From the NCBI GenBank assembly GCA_018672475.1, contig JABHFS010000090.1, forward strand, positions 1 to 48,714: a stretch of DNA of 48,714 nucleotides, in the 5' to 3' direction. This document shows positions 6,497-16,060 of this stretch, piece after piece. The first letter of the stretch is position 1, and each line of letters opens with the position of its first letter. A program made the position numbers and the translations under genes. The notes beneath the pieces were generated by a model. It searched no databases and was not told where the DNA came from. It saw only the letters and a program-made list of their open reading frames with translations. This DNA comes from Gemmatimonadota bacterium. Its GTDB lineage: Bacteria; Latescibacterota; UBA2968; UBA8231.

Positions 6497-9103
6497 ATGG
6501 CGCTGAACTTGGTAGAACTTCTCCCACAGGATGAGGTCCTGGACGACGAGACTCTGCTGGAGCACTTCCTCGATTTCGTCGAAAGTCGCAAACTGACGCT
6601 CTATCCTGCACAGGAGCAGGCCATCCTCGAGCTATACACAGGTCGGAACGTCATCCTCAATACACCCACGGGATCGGGCAAATCACTGGTGGCCACGGGG
6701 TTGCACTTCCAGTCACTGGCCAACGGGCGGCGCTCTGTGTACACCTCACCTATCAAGGCGCTGGTCAACGAGAAGTGGATGGCGCTGTGCCGGGATTTTG
6801 GACCGGACAACGTGGGTTTGTGCACGGGCGATGCCACGGTCAATCGACATGCGCCGATCCTATGCTGTACGGCCGAGGTGCTGGCCAACATTGCATTGCG
6901 CCAGGGGGGGGCGGCGGAAGTAGATGACGTAGTGCTAGACGAGTTCCACTGGTATGCCGATCGGGACCGGGGTGTGGCCTGGCAGATACCGCTGCTGACG
7001 CTGCCGCAGACGCGCTTTCTGCTCATGTCGGCCACGTTGGGTGACACGCGCTACTTCGAGCAGGAGCTGGAGGAGCGCACGGGCCGTACCAGCGTGACGG
7101 TGAAGTCCGACGAGCGTCCAGTGCCGTTGGAGTTCGCCTATTCGCTGAATCCGCTGGTGCACACTTTGCAGGAGCTAGTCACGAGTGGCCGGGCACCCGT
7201 GTATGTGGTCCATTTCACTCAGCGGGAGGCGGCGGAGAACGCCCAGGCCTTCACCAGCATCAACGTCTGCTCGCGTGCGGAGAAGGCTGCCCTGGCCGAC
7301 GAGCTGGCCGGCTTCCGCTTCACGAGCCCCTATGGCAAGGACATCCGCCGGTGGTTGCGGCATGGCATCGGTTTGCATCATGCGGGGTTGTTGCCTAAAT
7401 ACCGGGTGCTGGTGGAAAAGCTGGCGCAGAAGGGGCTGCTGAAGATCATCTGCGGTACGGATACTTTGGGTGTGGGCATCAATGTACCCATCCGCACCGT
7501 GCTGTTCACCCGCCTGTGCAAGTACGACGGGGAGCAAACGGCTATCTTGAGCGCCAGGGACTTCCACCAGATCAGCGGCCGGGCCGGACGCAAGGGGTTC
7601 GACGAGCAGGGATGGGTCGTGGCGCAGGCCCCCGAGCACATCATCGAGAACCTCAAGCAGGAGAAGAAGGTGGCCCAGGGCCGCAAGAAGGTTAGCAGGA
7701 AGCGCGCCCCCGACCGCAACTTCGTCCGCTGGGACGAGAAGACGTTCCAGCGCCTGGTGGCGGCCTCGCCAGAGCGTCTCACCTCGCAGTTTCAGGTATC
7801 CCACGGCATGCTGCTCAACGTGCTGGGGCGCGCGGATAACGGCTGTCGTGCCATGCGCGACCTGATCCGCGTCTGCCACGAAACGCCCGTGCGCAAGAAG
7901 ATGCACCGACGGCGGACGTGGCAGCTATTTCGCTCGCTGGTGGAACGCGGTATCGTCGAGATTCTGGATCCAAAAGACAGTCCGGATGGGCGTAAGCTTC
8001 GAGTCAACATGGAATTGCAGGAGGACTTCTCCATGGACCAGACGCTTTCGCTCTATCTGCTGGAGACCATCCTCTTGGTGGACCCGGAGCAGGAGGATTA
8101 TGCTCTAGTGGTGTTGACGCTGACGGAGTCGATCCTGGAGAACCCGGAGATCATCCTGCGCAAGCAACTGGACCGCATCAAAGGCCGTGCCATCGCCGAG
8201 ATGAAGATGCAGGGGATGGACTACGAAGATCGCATGGAGGCTCTGGAGGAACTGGAGTATCCCAAGCCACACCGCGAGTTCATCTACACGACATTCAATG
8301 AATTCGCCGACCGAAACCCCTGGGTGGAACAGGAGAATATTCGGCCCAAGTCGATTGCTCGGGAGATGTTCGAGACGTTCTCCTCGTTCACAGACTATGT
8401 CCGCTCGTACGATCTCCAGCGCAGCGAGGGGCTGCTGCTGAGACATATACACAGTGTGTACAAGGTCCTGTTGCAGACCGTGCCGGACAACGCCAAGGAT
8501 GAGACTCTGCGTGAGATCGAGGTCTACCTGAGCGAGACCATCCGTTTGGCTGACTCGAGCTTGCTGGACGAGTGGGAGAAGATGCGCGATCCGGCCTTCG
8601 CAACTACGGAGGCCCCCGGCGACTCCCTTCCCGATGCACCTCTTACACCGCCGGATATTACGCAGAATCCTACTACATTCACGGCCGCCATCCGTACTCG
8701 GATCTTTGCCTTCCTGCGCGCCGTGGCCGATGGGGATAGTCAGTTGGCGCTGGATGCCCTGGGCCTCGCTGACGGATCTGATAGCGGACCCACGTCAGAT
8801 GCAACGGCAGTCAAGATCGATGATACGGGAGCAACAGAATGGTCCCCTGAGCGTCTGGCAGCCATTATGCCGGCCTATCTGGAGGAACACGAGCAACTCT
8901 GTTTTGATCCCGAAGCCCGCAATATCCGCCACACGTATGTGCGGCCCACAGAGGACGGCCAGAGCTGGAACGTGCAGCAGATGCTTGTTGATCCCGAGGC
9001 ATACAACGACTGGGTGGCCGAGTTCGAAGTGTACTTGCCGCAGTGTCGAGAGCGAGGTGAGCCCGTGCTGCACCTGGTGCGCGTGGGGCTGTTGGCACAG
9101 TAG
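6497..9103 (+). CDS. Ski2-like DEAD/DEAH-box helicase with DUF3516-type tail
   Basis: An 868-residue superfamily 2 ATPase likely to unwind RNA. Visible motifs are Walker A TPTGSGKS (56-63), motif Ib-like [11 protein letters not shown] (84-94), Walker B DEFH (148-151), motif III SAT (178-180), HHAGLLP (294-300), [11 protein letters not shown] (321-331) and motif [12 protein letters not shown] (358-367). HHAG and GVGIN-P are signatures of Ski2/Mtr4-like enzymes. The remaining 480 residues match the architecture of bacterial helicases carrying DUF3516, with many acidic helices. ATG 6497 is chosen over the in-frame GTG 6470 because the upstream nine codons look non-coding; neither has a strong ribosome site. 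The gene stands alone, followed 40 bases later by an insertion sequence. Family assignment is secure; substrate is unknown. Confidence 0.9.
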   Translation: MALNLVELLPQDEVLDDETLLEHFLDFVESRKLTLYPAQEQAILELYTGRNVILNTPTGSGKSLVATGLHFQSLANGRRSVYTSPIKALVNEKWMALCRDFGPDNVGLCTGDATVNRHAPILCCTAEVLANIALRQGGAAEVDDVVLDEFHWYADRDRGVAWQIPLLTLPQTRFLLMSATLGDTRYFEQELEERTGRTSVTVKSDERPVPLEFAYSLNPLVHTLQELVTSGRAPVYVVHFTQREAAENAQAFTSINVCSRAEKAALADELAGFRFTSPYGKDIRRWLRHGIGLHHAGLLPKYRVLVEKLAQKGLLKIICGTDTLGVGINVPIRTVLFTRLCKYDGEQTAILSARDFHQISGRAGRKGFDEQGWVVAQAPEHIIENLKQEKKVAQGRKKVSRKRAPDRNFVRWDEKTFQRLVAASPERLTSQFQVSHGMLLNVLGRADNGCRAMRDLIRVCHETPVRKKMHRRRTWQLFRSLVERGIVEILDPKDSPDGRKLRVNMELQEDFSMDQTLSLYLLETILLVDPEQEDYALVVLTLTESILENPEIILRKQLDRIKGRAIAEMKMQGMDYEDRMEALEELEYPKPHREFIYTTFNEFADRNPWVEQENIRPKSIAREMFETFSSFTDYVRSYDLQRSEGLLLRHIHSVYKVLLQTVPDNAKDETLREIEVYLSETIRLADSSLLDEWEKMRDPAFATTEAPGDSLPDAPLTPPDITQNPTTFTAAIRTRIFAFLRAVADGDSQLALDALGLADGSDSGPTSDATAVKIDDTGATEWSPERLAAIMPAYLEEHEQLCFDPEARNIRHTYVRPTEDGQSWNVQQMLVDPEAYNDWVAEFEVYLPQCRERGEPVLHLVRVGLLAQ

Positions 9104-9143
9104 GGCGAAGACGTAGATTTACACACGGGGCGCGGATGTATAG

Positions 9144-9153
9144 TGATACTCCC
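9144..9153 (+). repeat. Left terminal inverted repeat of the IS3 element
   Basis: TGATACTCCC stands here, followed by CCCGAAAAATGGACAC, the usual start of IS3-subgroup ends. It pairs with the repeat at 10394-10403. Confidence 0.8.
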
Positions 9154-9171
9154 CCCGAAAAATGGACACGT

Positions 9172-10046
9172 CTAAGCGGCTATTTTTCGGTCCTGTAGTT
9201 CGAAATCGACGGGGGTCATATAGCCCAATGTGGAATGCATTCTTTCTCGATTATAAAACAGCTCAATATATTCAAATAAGGCGGCATGTACATCGGCGTA
9301 TCCATACCAAGTAGTGTGATAAATCAACTCGGTTTTGAGTATATGGAAAAACGATTCGACCACCGCATTGTCCCAACAATTAGCTTTCCGACTCATGCTT
9401 TGTATCCAGCCATACTGCTTGAGGTACTGCCGAAAGCCGGTGCAAGCATATTGGATGCCTCGATCCGAATGGATCATCAAACCCCGTTGTGGTTTTCTGT
9501 TGCGTCGAGCGCGCTCGACGCGCCTTAAGGACCAGCCCATGATCCAGCGACTTCGAAAGAGCCCAGCCGACGACCTGACGCGAAAACAGATCGATGAAGA
9601 CCGCCAGATACACCCACCCTTGCTGCAAACGGATATAGGCAATATCGCTCAACCCATACGCGATTGGGGGCATCGACTTGGAAGCAGCGACCGAGTCGAT
9701 TCGGTGCCACAGGAAAAGCATGCTTCGATTGAGTGGTCACCCGAAAACGGCGGCGCACAATCGAGCGCAGCCCCATCGTCTTCATCCGTTTAGCGACTCG
9801 ATTCTCGCTGACTTTCCAGTCTTCCGCCCAAAGCGCCCGCGTGATTTTGGGGCTACCCGATCGACCGCGGCTAACCTGGTAGAGTCGTTTAATCGCCCGA
9901 TCCAATCGCTCGGTTTCTTGCTGGCTTCGACTAGGACGGCGTTTTTGCCAGGCGTAAAACCCACTACGAGACACCTCCAACACCCGGCACATCTCTCCAA
10001 CACGCCACAGCGTGCGGTGCTCGAAAACAAAGCGATAGCGATCCAC
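9172..10046 (-). pseudogene. IS3 transposase OrfB, two frameshifts
   Basis: On the minus strand GTG 10046 starts an integrase with an HTH_21 region (SRSGFYAWQKR, then YQVSRGRSGSPKITRALW). The frame is lost near 9649, where one extra base turns VWV-G-DIAYI into VWVERYC; DIAYIRLQQGWVYLAVFID continues in a second frame. A second shift near 9528 moves the rest (RKPQRGLMIHSDRGIQY, NCWDNAVVESFFHILKTE, YNRERMHSTLGYMTP) into a third frame ending at 9172. All catalytic blocks are still present across the three frames, so the damage is recent or is assembly error in the run of similar bases. As written, no functional enzyme is made. Confidence 0.85.
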
Positions 10047-10330
10047 TACCGCCCCTCCGAAAAGATGGCCAGCGCTTTTTTTAAGATATCTCGCTCCCGA
10101 CGAAGTCGATCGTTTTCGCGCTGTAAAGCGCGGACTTGCTCGTCACTCGCCGACAAGTGGCCCTTGCCGGGAAAGGCTTCCGATCCCTCGCTGTGCAGTT
10201 GGCGGTTCCAGCGAGAAATTATCCCTTGGCTTAGCCCCAAACGCCTTTCAACTTCAGTCGCCCGAGCACCTTCTTCGGCGGCCAAGCGAATCGCTTCCAG
10301 TTTAAATTCACCATCATACTTCCCGGTCAT
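10046..10330 (-). CDS. IS3 transposase OrfA
   Basis: This 94-residue protein has the usual OrfA layout: MTGKYDGEFKLEAIRLA, helix-turn-helix TEVERRLGLSQGIISRW, then the leucine-zipper stretch with ALQRENDRLRRERDILKKAL. It ends at TAG 10048-10046, which overlaps the GTG start of orfB. It would bind the element's ends. Its frame is intact, unlike orfB. Confidence 0.85.
   Translation of the reverse strand: MTGKYDGEFKLEAIRLAAEEGARATEVERRLGLSQGIISRWNRQLHSEGSEAFPGKGHLSASDEQVRALQRENDRLRRERDILKKALAIFSEGR
10075..10082 (-). promoter_or_regulatory. A7G slippery site for -1 frameshifting in the IS3 element
   Basis: On the minus strand seven A residues followed by G stand within the codons for LKKA near the end of orfA. 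This contains A-AAA-AAG, the classic slippery heptamer of IS3-family elements, about 30 bases before the orfA stop. It would give the OrfAB fusion, but the fusion cannot be functional here because orfB is frameshifted. Confidence 0.65.
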
Positions 10331-10393
10331 GGGTACACCTCCTTGAGTAAATATATGGACTCTTCGGAGTGTCCACTTTTCAGAGGAGATTCA

Positions 10394-10403
10394 GGGAGTA
10401 TCA
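10394..10403 (-). repeat. Right terminal inverted repeat of the IS3 element
   Basis: GGGAGTATCA on the plus strand is the exact reverse complement of the left end TGATACTCCC. Towards the inside, GTGTCCACTTTTC matches the inner block of the left end with an extra insertion between them. Confidence 0.8.
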
Positions 10404-10420
10404 TGCATCGCAACCCAGGA

Positions 10421-12349
10421 TCACATCGCCGTAATGCGATTGCCGTAGTTGCCCGTCAAAGCATCGATCACCAGCCATAGGCCCCCGGTAGTTGCTTCGC
10501 CGAGGATCATACCGAGAAAGAACGGCCGCAGTCGGGTGAACAGACCGGGGCCGCCATAGCGCAGCACTACCCCCTTCAAGAGCCAGGCAACAAATGCCGA
10601 GAACCAGATCTGGCCGGTGATAAAACCAGCGGCAATGACATAGCCGAGCGGGTGCAATGGCCACCAAACAAAGCGGTGATTGGCCCACATCAACAAGCCT
10701 TCGACCAGACCGCCGATGCCGGTGAAGAGCCAGCCGCGCATATCCGCTTCGGGCTTGGAGTTGAGCAGGGGGACGAGGCGGTTCCACTGACCGCCGTCGC
10801 CGATGAAATGCCCTGTCAGGTTGATGCCGCCGTGTGTGTAGGCGACGTGCATCAGCACGTAGGTCGAGCCGGCGAGTCCGCAGAGCAAAGCCAAAACCAT
10901 GCCCCAGAACAACCGCCGTTTCGGGCCGGGAATCATCTCGGCCAATTTGAGACTATTGGCGCAGGCGATCATTGCAAAAAGCCGCATTTCGGCTGCCCAA
11001 CCCATGGCGAAACCCATGGCGACCAGGCCGCGATCTCCGAGTATCGAAGCCCCTAAGCCCGAGATGATAAAGAAGGGCGGGACGATGGGCGGTCGAGTGG
11101 TGGGGATGCCGCCGGCGGTGACGACGCGGGTGATGACGATATAGTAGATCAGCACGATCCCCAAGAAGAGCGGCAATACCACCAAGGGCATGCCGGATAA
11201 CCACAGCCAGCCGGAGATAAAGAGCAAGCTGGCGGCCAGGCCGATGAGGCAGGTGCGGTAGGACAGCATTTCATCGGAATCGTCGAGCGGGTCGGTGGGG
11301 TTCCAGGCTTTGCGCCAGACGGCGAGCAAATGGCGGCGCGCCATCCACAGGCCGAAGATGGCGAAGACCACAAAAGCACCTAGGCCCTGGTGGACTAGGT
11401 CGGCAGACTGGAAGGCCTCGTAGCGGCTCAGTTTTTCGGTGCTGGCGATGCCGACGATGCTAAAGGCACCCTCTTGCAGCTTGCTGAAGAGATAAAAGAA
11501 CCAGATGCTGAAGATTATATCGAGGCTAACCAGATAGAAGAACCCGATCCAGGCGAAACTAAAGCCGATAATTACCCGCACGTTGTTCTCGAACCACCAG
11601 AGGCTGGGCGAGAATTGACTGAAGGTCGGCACCTCTGGGATATAGTGGTTGAGACCGTCAAAGCTAAAAAAGACCAGCGGCAGGGCGAAACCCAGCCACA
11701 CCAGCGGGTTTTTAAAGAACGGCCCCAGTCGGGCGGTGGGGTCGCTGCCCTCCTCGATCATCAAGCGCGGCAGATGCACCATGGGATAGGTCAAGTGTTC
11801 GGCGGTGGACCACTGGCGGTGCAGGATCACCGATAGGCAGATCATCATCAGGCTCAGGGCGAGAAAGAGTGCGAACCAAGCACCTAAGGGCACGACCCAA
11901 GCATCCCAGGGGATGGCTTGCCCTGCGGGCAGCCCCTCGTAAAGATGTTTGATGGCGCTATAGTCCTGCGGCGCGATCCAATCGGGAATGAGCGGGTGCA
12001 GGACGGCGCGCCAATCGTTTTCGGGGCTAGCGGAATAGAAGGGGATGCACATTGTAGGGATGATGTGGACCAGGAAGTTTTGCGTCGGCAAGGTCAGCGC
12101 CATTAACATCATCGTGTAGATCATCACCAGGTCGCCGCGCCCCAGGGCGAGGGGGCGATGAATGAGCCTGAGCAGCGTATTGACGAAGAAAGTGAGGACA
12201 AAAAAGAGCAGGATCGCCCCGGGTGCGGAGGCATTGAGGCCCCACCACGAGCCGCGCACCAGCAGCATGCCGTAGACGCCGCCGGCCCCGCAGACCAGCG
12301 ACAACAACGCGCCGACGGCCAAACCTTTATAAGTGAATGCGGATTTCAT
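10421..12349 (-). CDS. Large polytopic membrane protein, DUF6785/DUF6784-like
   Basis: A 642-residue integral membrane protein with about 12-14 hydrophobic segments, beginning at residues 8-30, 42-60, 72-90 and then spread over the whole length. Recurrent features are RGDLVMIYTMMLMAL in the N-terminal third, HRQWSTAEHLTYPMV after the fifth segment and FVWWPLHPLGYVIAA near the end. From memory these features match the uncharacterised DUF6785/DUF6784 class common in Planctomycetes and FCB candidate phyla, distantly like oligopeptide-transporter (OPT) proteins. It probably moves a solute, but no substrate is known. It follows the CRTAC1-type gene by 86 bases on the same strand, so the two may be co-transcribed. 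Confidence 0.75.
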   Translation of the reverse strand: MKSAFTYKGLAVGALLSLVCGAGGVYGMLLVRGSWWGLNASAPGAILLFFVLTFFVNTLLRLIHRPLALGRGDLVMIYTMMLMALTLPTQNFLVHIIPTMCIPFYSASPENDWRAVLHPLIPDWIAPQDYSAIKHLYEGLPAGQAIPWDAWVVPLGAWFALFLALSLMMICLSVILHRQWSTAEHLTYPMVHLPRLMIEEGSDPTARLGPFFKNPLVWLGFALPLVFFSFDGLNHYIPEVPTFSQFSPSLWWFENNVRVIIGFSFAWIGFFYLVSLDIIFSIWFFYLFSKLQEGAFSIVGIASTEKLSRYEAFQSADLVHQGLGAFVVFAIFGLWMARRHLLAVWRKAWNPTDPLDDSDEMLSYRTCLIGLAASLLFISGWLWLSGMPLVVLPLFLGIVLIYYIVITRVVTAGGIPTTRPPIVPPFFIISGLGASILGDRGLVAMGFAMGWAAEMRLFAMIACANSLKLAEMIPGPKRRLFWGMVLALLCGLAGSTYVLMHVAYTHGGINLTGHFIGDGGQWNRLVPLLNSKPEADMRGWLFTGIGGLVEGLLMWANHRFVWWPLHPLGYVIAAGFITGQIWFSAFVAWLLKGVVLRYGGPGLFTRLRPFFLGMILGEATTGGLWLVIDALTGNYGNRITAM

Positions 12350-12435
12350 AGGGGCCTACCGGAATGGAGGAGCGGGCCATTGGGGGGTTGTTCGGTCGTT
12401 GTGAATTTATATATAAGAGGGCATCTGGCACAAAT

Positions 12436-14103
12436 TCAAGGCGACGGCTGGACGACACGCAGGATTTGGTCAGCCGCTATGTCGTCGAGGCGTTGTCTCA
12501 TGCCGTCGGGCCAGCGGATCTCGATATCGGCTCGCGTCGCGGTGTCTAGCCCGAAGTGCAGTCTGGGGTCGTGACTGGCGAGATAGCTACCGCCAGATTG
12601 GCGTTCGCGGACTTGGCGTCGATCGCCGGTGATGACGGTGACGCGGGCCCCCAGGGCGTCCGGATGCCGCGCTCCGACCAGTTCGACGAGCAGCCAGTGG
12701 CGGTGGTTGGAGCCGTCGTTGCGCAACAGGCGCGGCGCGTTGGCGACGGTGGTCACCAGCAGGTCCGGGTCGCCGTCGTTGTCGTAGTCGGCTACGGCGG
12801 TGGCCCGGCCGACATTGGCGGCGGTGAAGTCGGTGCCGAGCTCAGATGATATATCGGCAAAGCGGGTGCCGTCTTCGTTGCGGAACATTTGATTCGACTG
12901 GTAATATGTTTGCTCGGGGTCGGCCGCGGCGATCTGGTCTACCACATGGCCGTTGGCGACAAAGAGGTCGAGATCAGCGTCGAGGTCGTAGTCGAAAAAA
13001 CGGGTGCCGAAGCCCAGAGGTTTAAGGCTGGGACCGGCCAAGCCGGTGGCGGATGTGGCGAGGGGGAAGTCGCCCTGGCCCTCGTTGCGGTAGAGGTTAT
13101 TGGTCTCTTTGGTGAAGTTGGTGACGAAGAGATCTTGGTCGCCGTCCGAGTCGTAATCGCCGAAGTCGACCCCCATGCCGGCGTCGGCGTGCCCGTATTC
13201 GTTGTAGCGGGTGCCGGCGGTGAGCCCGACCTCGCTGAAATAACCTTGTCGGTTGTCGTAGAGAAAATTCATATTGCCGTCATTGGCCACGTAGATGTCG
13301 GTGTCGCCGTCAAGGTCGTAGTCGGAAAAGGCCACGCCCAAGCCCCGTCCTTTGAGGGCGATGCCTGCGGCGGCGGTGATATTGCTAAAGGCGGTGCCGT
13401 CATTGCGGTAGAGTAGGTCGCTGGTCGGCTCGTAGACGTCGGGTTGGCAATAGGAACGCACTTTGCCCTGCTTACAGACGGTGTTGTCTGTGAGAGAGAA
13501 GTGCACGTAGTTGGCGACGAAGAGGTCGAGGTCGCCGTCGGCGTCGTAGTCGAGGAAGCCGGCGCTGCTGCCCCAGCGGGGATCGTCGACACCGATGGTC
13601 GCGCCGATCTCGCTGAAGGCGGTGCCGTCATTGCGGTAAAAAGTGTTGGGACCGTAGTTGGCAATAAAGAGGTCCTGGTCGCCGTCGGCGTCGTAGTCGG
13701 CGGCCGAGACGCCAAAACCGTATTGCGAATCTGCGAGGTTAGAAATTGCCGTGATGTCGGAGAAGTGGCCATCGCCGATATTGCGATAGAGTTTGTTGAC
13801 GGGCAGGGGATCGGGCGGATAGCCTTTTATATAGGTGCCGTTGACCAGATAGAGGTCTAACCAGCCATCGTTGTCGTAGTCGAAGAAGGCGGCGCCTCCG
13901 CCGAATGTTTCAATATAATAATACTCTCCCGAAAAACCGTTGTAATGTACGAAGTCAATGCCGGCTTCTGCCGTGACTTGCGAGAATTGAATCGGAGCTG
14001 TTGGGGGGGGCGGCGTTTCGTTGCATGCACAAAGGGGAAGCGCCAGCCAAAGGCCGAAGGCTAAGTGGGATAAACGCAGCGGATGTCGACGGGTGCGCAT
14101 CAA
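12436..14103 (-). CDS. CRTAC1-type FG-GAP lipoprotein with ASPIC/UnbV domain
   Basis: A 555-residue exported protein. The N-terminus is a lipoprotein signal with a lipobox around LCAC (Cys27). It is followed by about seven VCBS/FG-GAP blades, each with a calcium-binding-like loop such as FFDYDNDGWLDLY, DYDADGDQDLFIANY and DYDLDGDTDIYVAN, together forming a predicted seven-bladed propeller. The last 75 residues (LVELVGARHPDALGARV to RWPDGMRQRL) are a typical ASPIC/UnbV domain. Family members are surface proteins of unproven role, often beside SusD-like or TPR genes. The start lies seven bases after the stop of the pentapeptide gene, so an operon is likely. Confidence 0.88.
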   Translation of the reverse strand: MMRTRRHPLRLSHLAFGLWLALPLCACNETPPPPTAPIQFSQVTAEAGIDFVHYNGFSGEYYYIETFGGGAAFFDYDNDGWLDLYLVNGTYIKGYPPDPLPVNKLYRNIGDGHFSDITAISNLADSQYGFGVSAADYDADGDQDLFIANYGPNTFYRNDGTAFSEIGATIGVDDPRWGSSAGFLDYDADGDLDLFVANYVHFSLTDNTVCKQGKVRSYCQPDVYEPTSDLLYRNDGTAFSNITAAAGIALKGRGLGVAFSDYDLDGDTDIYVANDGNMNFLYDNRQGYFSEVGLTAGTRYNEYGHADAGMGVDFGDYDSDGDQDLFVTNFTKETNNLYRNEGQGDFPLATSATGLAGPSLKPLGFGTRFFDYDLDADLDLFVANGHVVDQIAAADPEQTYYQSNQMFRNEDGTRFADISSELGTDFTAANVGRATAVADYDNDGDPDLLVTTVANAPRLLRNDGSNHRHWLLVELVGARHPDALGARVTVITGDRRQVRERQSGGSYLASHDPRLHFGLDTATRADIEIRWPDGMRQRLDDIAADQILRVVQPSP

Positions 14104-14110
14104 AGAGCCG

Positions 14111-15766
14111 TTAAGCGAGCCGGGAAAGCAGGATCGCTATCAGCAGACCAAGGCAGAGCCAGCCCAAGAGCGCTTGCAGGCAGACCAGCCAGCGCAGCGG
14201 GCCGATAGGGCGCAACGATGGAGCGCCGTGGCGAATAAAGGTCTGGACGCTAAAAAGCAGACAGGCGGCCAGCGATGGCGGTGAATCGTCGTGCGGTGTT
14301 GCGATGGCGGAGCGGCCCAGGCGATAGGCCAGGCCGAAGAGTAGCACTGCGCAGAGAACGGTACTGGCGAAGCGGATTGGGTCGGTGCCGTAGAGGGTGG
14401 TCGTGTGCAGCAGGGAAAGCGCGTAAAATCCGGGGTCGGTCCAGCCCGTATGACGACGTTGGTGCTCGAGTGCCTCGACAAAGCAGGCGTCGGCGTCTCC
14501 TTTTAGCCCCTGAGCTTGCAGGTGGCGGCGCAGATTCGCGTAGACGGGTTCGAGATCGTCAGGTGAAAGCGTGTCGCTGGCGGCCAGGTGGTTTGCTAGT
14601 GGATGCCAGTGGGCCAAAATATTTTGGTAGTGGGCTTGTTGCAGGTAGAGGCGTGCCCCGGTTGCAAAGAGGGAGTCGGAGTTTACCGGACGTTGCAAAT
14701 CGAGCAGGGTTATTCGGGCTCGGCGCAGATCCAGCGAATGGTTGAAAATGGCGTTGAGCCGGAGGTCGCCGCGAAAAGTGCCGTCGGTGAAATCGGCTTT
14801 TTTTCTGAAATAGGCACCAGCGAAGGTGGCCTCGTCGGCAAAAGTGGCGCGGTTGAAGAGCGCTGATTGGCCGAAAATAAAACCGGCGAAGGAAGCCGGT
14901 CCGCTAAAGGCGGCGCGGTTGAAGGCGATCTCGCCGTCGGCGCGGGCGGTGGCAAAGGTGGTTTCAGCGGCGAAGCGCGCGTCCCAGAACAGAGCCCGGC
15001 CGGTAAAGCGGGCGCCGGCAAAGGAAACATTCTGTTGCCAGAGGGTCTCTTTGAAAGAAGCCAAGTCGGCAAAGGCAGCGTCCTGAAAATTCGTCCGGCT
15101 CGTAAAGCGGGCACTGGCGAAGTAGGCGGCATTGCCAAAGGCGGTGCGGGTGAAGGTTGTTTCGCGGCCGGCGAAATCAGCGCCAATAAAGGAAGCGATG
15201 CCGGTATAGCGGCTGGCGGAAAAATCTACTCCGGCGCGAAACTTGGCGGCTTTAAAGGTCGCGTGTTTATGGAATCGGCTGGCGTTGAAGTCGACGGGAG
15301 CGAGGAAGCGGCTGCGCTGTAGCGTCAAACCGTTGGCAAAGACAGTTTGGCGGATGCGTACGGGGGCCGCGAAGACCACATCGTTGAGGGCGACTTCGTC
15401 GAGAAAATGGATATCCTCTAAATCGAGGGGGGCATGCACGGTGTCGAGTGTGGTGAACATCCGGCCCTGAAAAGCGGTGTGGCGATAGCGGATCGGAATC
15501 GAAGTATTTCGGCCGAGTTGCGCAATCAGGGTTTCGATCGGACGCAACGTATAGCGTTGGCCGTCGATACTCGTGTCGGCCGGTGCTATTTGCGGCTCTG
15601 ACGGGGTAGCGATCAGCAAGGCAAAGAGCACCGCGAGCAGGTATATAGAGATGGAGCGACCACTCGAACGATGGCTTGAGTGGCATCGACAGACATAAAT
15701 CAAATGTCTCATATTATCTGCTGGCCATTTTGTCTGCGTTTTTATTGTACGAATTCGCTGGCTCAT
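14111..15766 (-). CDS. Pentapeptide-repeat protein with C-terminal membrane domain
   Basis: A 551-residue protein. A signal-anchor-like hydrophobic stretch (IYLLAVLFALLIATP) lies at about residues 40-55. Residues about 120-345 consist of pentapeptide repeats of the A-x-F-x-x type (for example ATFKAAKFRAGVDFSASRY), which form a right-handed square beta helix. The C-terminal 110 residues contain two or three membrane segments separated by a short loop (ASTVLCAVLLFGLAYRLG and WLVCLQALLGWLCLGLL), recalling the two-helix pore modules of potassium-channel-like proteins; that likeness is weak. ATG 15712 is an alternative start 18 codons in. It heads the minus-strand cluster and is divergent from the surface operon at 16061. 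Confidence 0.75.
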   Translation of the reverse strand: MSQRIRTIKTQTKWPADNMRHLIYVCRCHSSHRSSGRSISIYLLAVLFALLIATPSEPQIAPADTSIDGQRYTLRPIETLIAQLGRNTSIPIRYRHTAFQGRMFTTLDTVHAPLDLEDIHFLDEVALNDVVFAAPVRIRQTVFANGLTLQRSRFLAPVDFNASRFHKHATFKAAKFRAGVDFSASRYTGIASFIGADFAGRETTFTRTAFGNAAYFASARFTSRTNFQDAAFADLASFKETLWQQNVSFAGARFTGRALFWDARFAAETTFATARADGEIAFNRAAFSGPASFAGFIFGQSALFNRATFADEATFAGAYFRKKADFTDGTFRGDLRLNAIFNHSLDLRRARITLLDLQRPVNSDSLFATGARLYLQQAHYQNILAHWHPLANHLAASDTLSPDDLEPVYANLRRHLQAQGLKGDADACFVEALEHQRRHTGWTDPGFYALSLLHTTTLYGTDPIRFASTVLCAVLLFGLAYRLGRSAIATPHDDSPPSLAACLLFSVQTFIRHGAPSLRPIGPLRWLVCLQALLGWLCLGLLIAILLSRLA

Positions 15767-16060
15767 AAGTAAATTATTAGAAATATTGTAGTTTGATATA
15801 AGATGGATCTGTTTGCCTAATAATTTTTGCTAGCGCATAAGGTATTGAACTGTAGGGCAAATAACAATACAGGTGGATTTTGAGTGGATAATTAGACATA
15901 TTGTTGGTATTTTTAGCTATTTGCGATCTTATCTTATTTCTATTTCTTAACAAATGTCAAACTTATATGATTATGAACTATTGCCAACTCTTGCGTATCG
16001 AATATTTATCGAATCGAGCCATCGTCTTCAACGGCGCGAAACCATAGCGGTGGGGTAGGT
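15767..16060. promoter_or_regulatory. AT-rich divergent intergenic region
   Basis: This 294-base gap separates the minus-strand pentapeptide gene from the plus-strand surface operon and must hold promoters for both. It is far more AT-rich than its flanks. The segment ATATTGTTGGTATTTTTAG at 15898-15916 is nearly repeated at 34215-34233, upstream of another secreted-protein gene. No classical -35/-10 pair stands out. Confidence 0.45.
15898..15921 (+). promoter_or_regulatory. Shared upstream element, copy 1
   Basis: A 24-base AT-rich element that matches the one at 34215-34238 at 20 of 24 positions. It lies about 140 bases before the ATG of the 752-residue secreted protein. A role as an operator or UP-like element is inferred only from conservation and position. 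Confidence 0.35.

Larger units (their letters stand above)
9144..10403 (-). mobile_element. IS3-subgroup insertion sequence, degenerate
   Basis: The element is bounded by TGATACTCCC at 9144-9153 and its reverse complement GGGAGTATCA at 10394-10403. Inner parts of the ends also match (GAAAA-[AG]-TGGACAC on both sides), although the right end carries extra bases between the two blocks. It holds orfA and orfB on the minus strand. orfB has two frameshifts, so the copy is probably dead. The bases flanking the two ends do not give a clear 3-4 bp duplication, which suggests old age or rearrangement. It separates the helicase from the minus-strand membrane-protein cluster. Confidence 0.85.

Noticed and set aside
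7175..7906. Minus-strand frame opposite the helicase
   Set aside because: The helicase motifs on the plus strand are unmistakable; the antisense product is low-complexity His/Leu/Arg-rich sequence.
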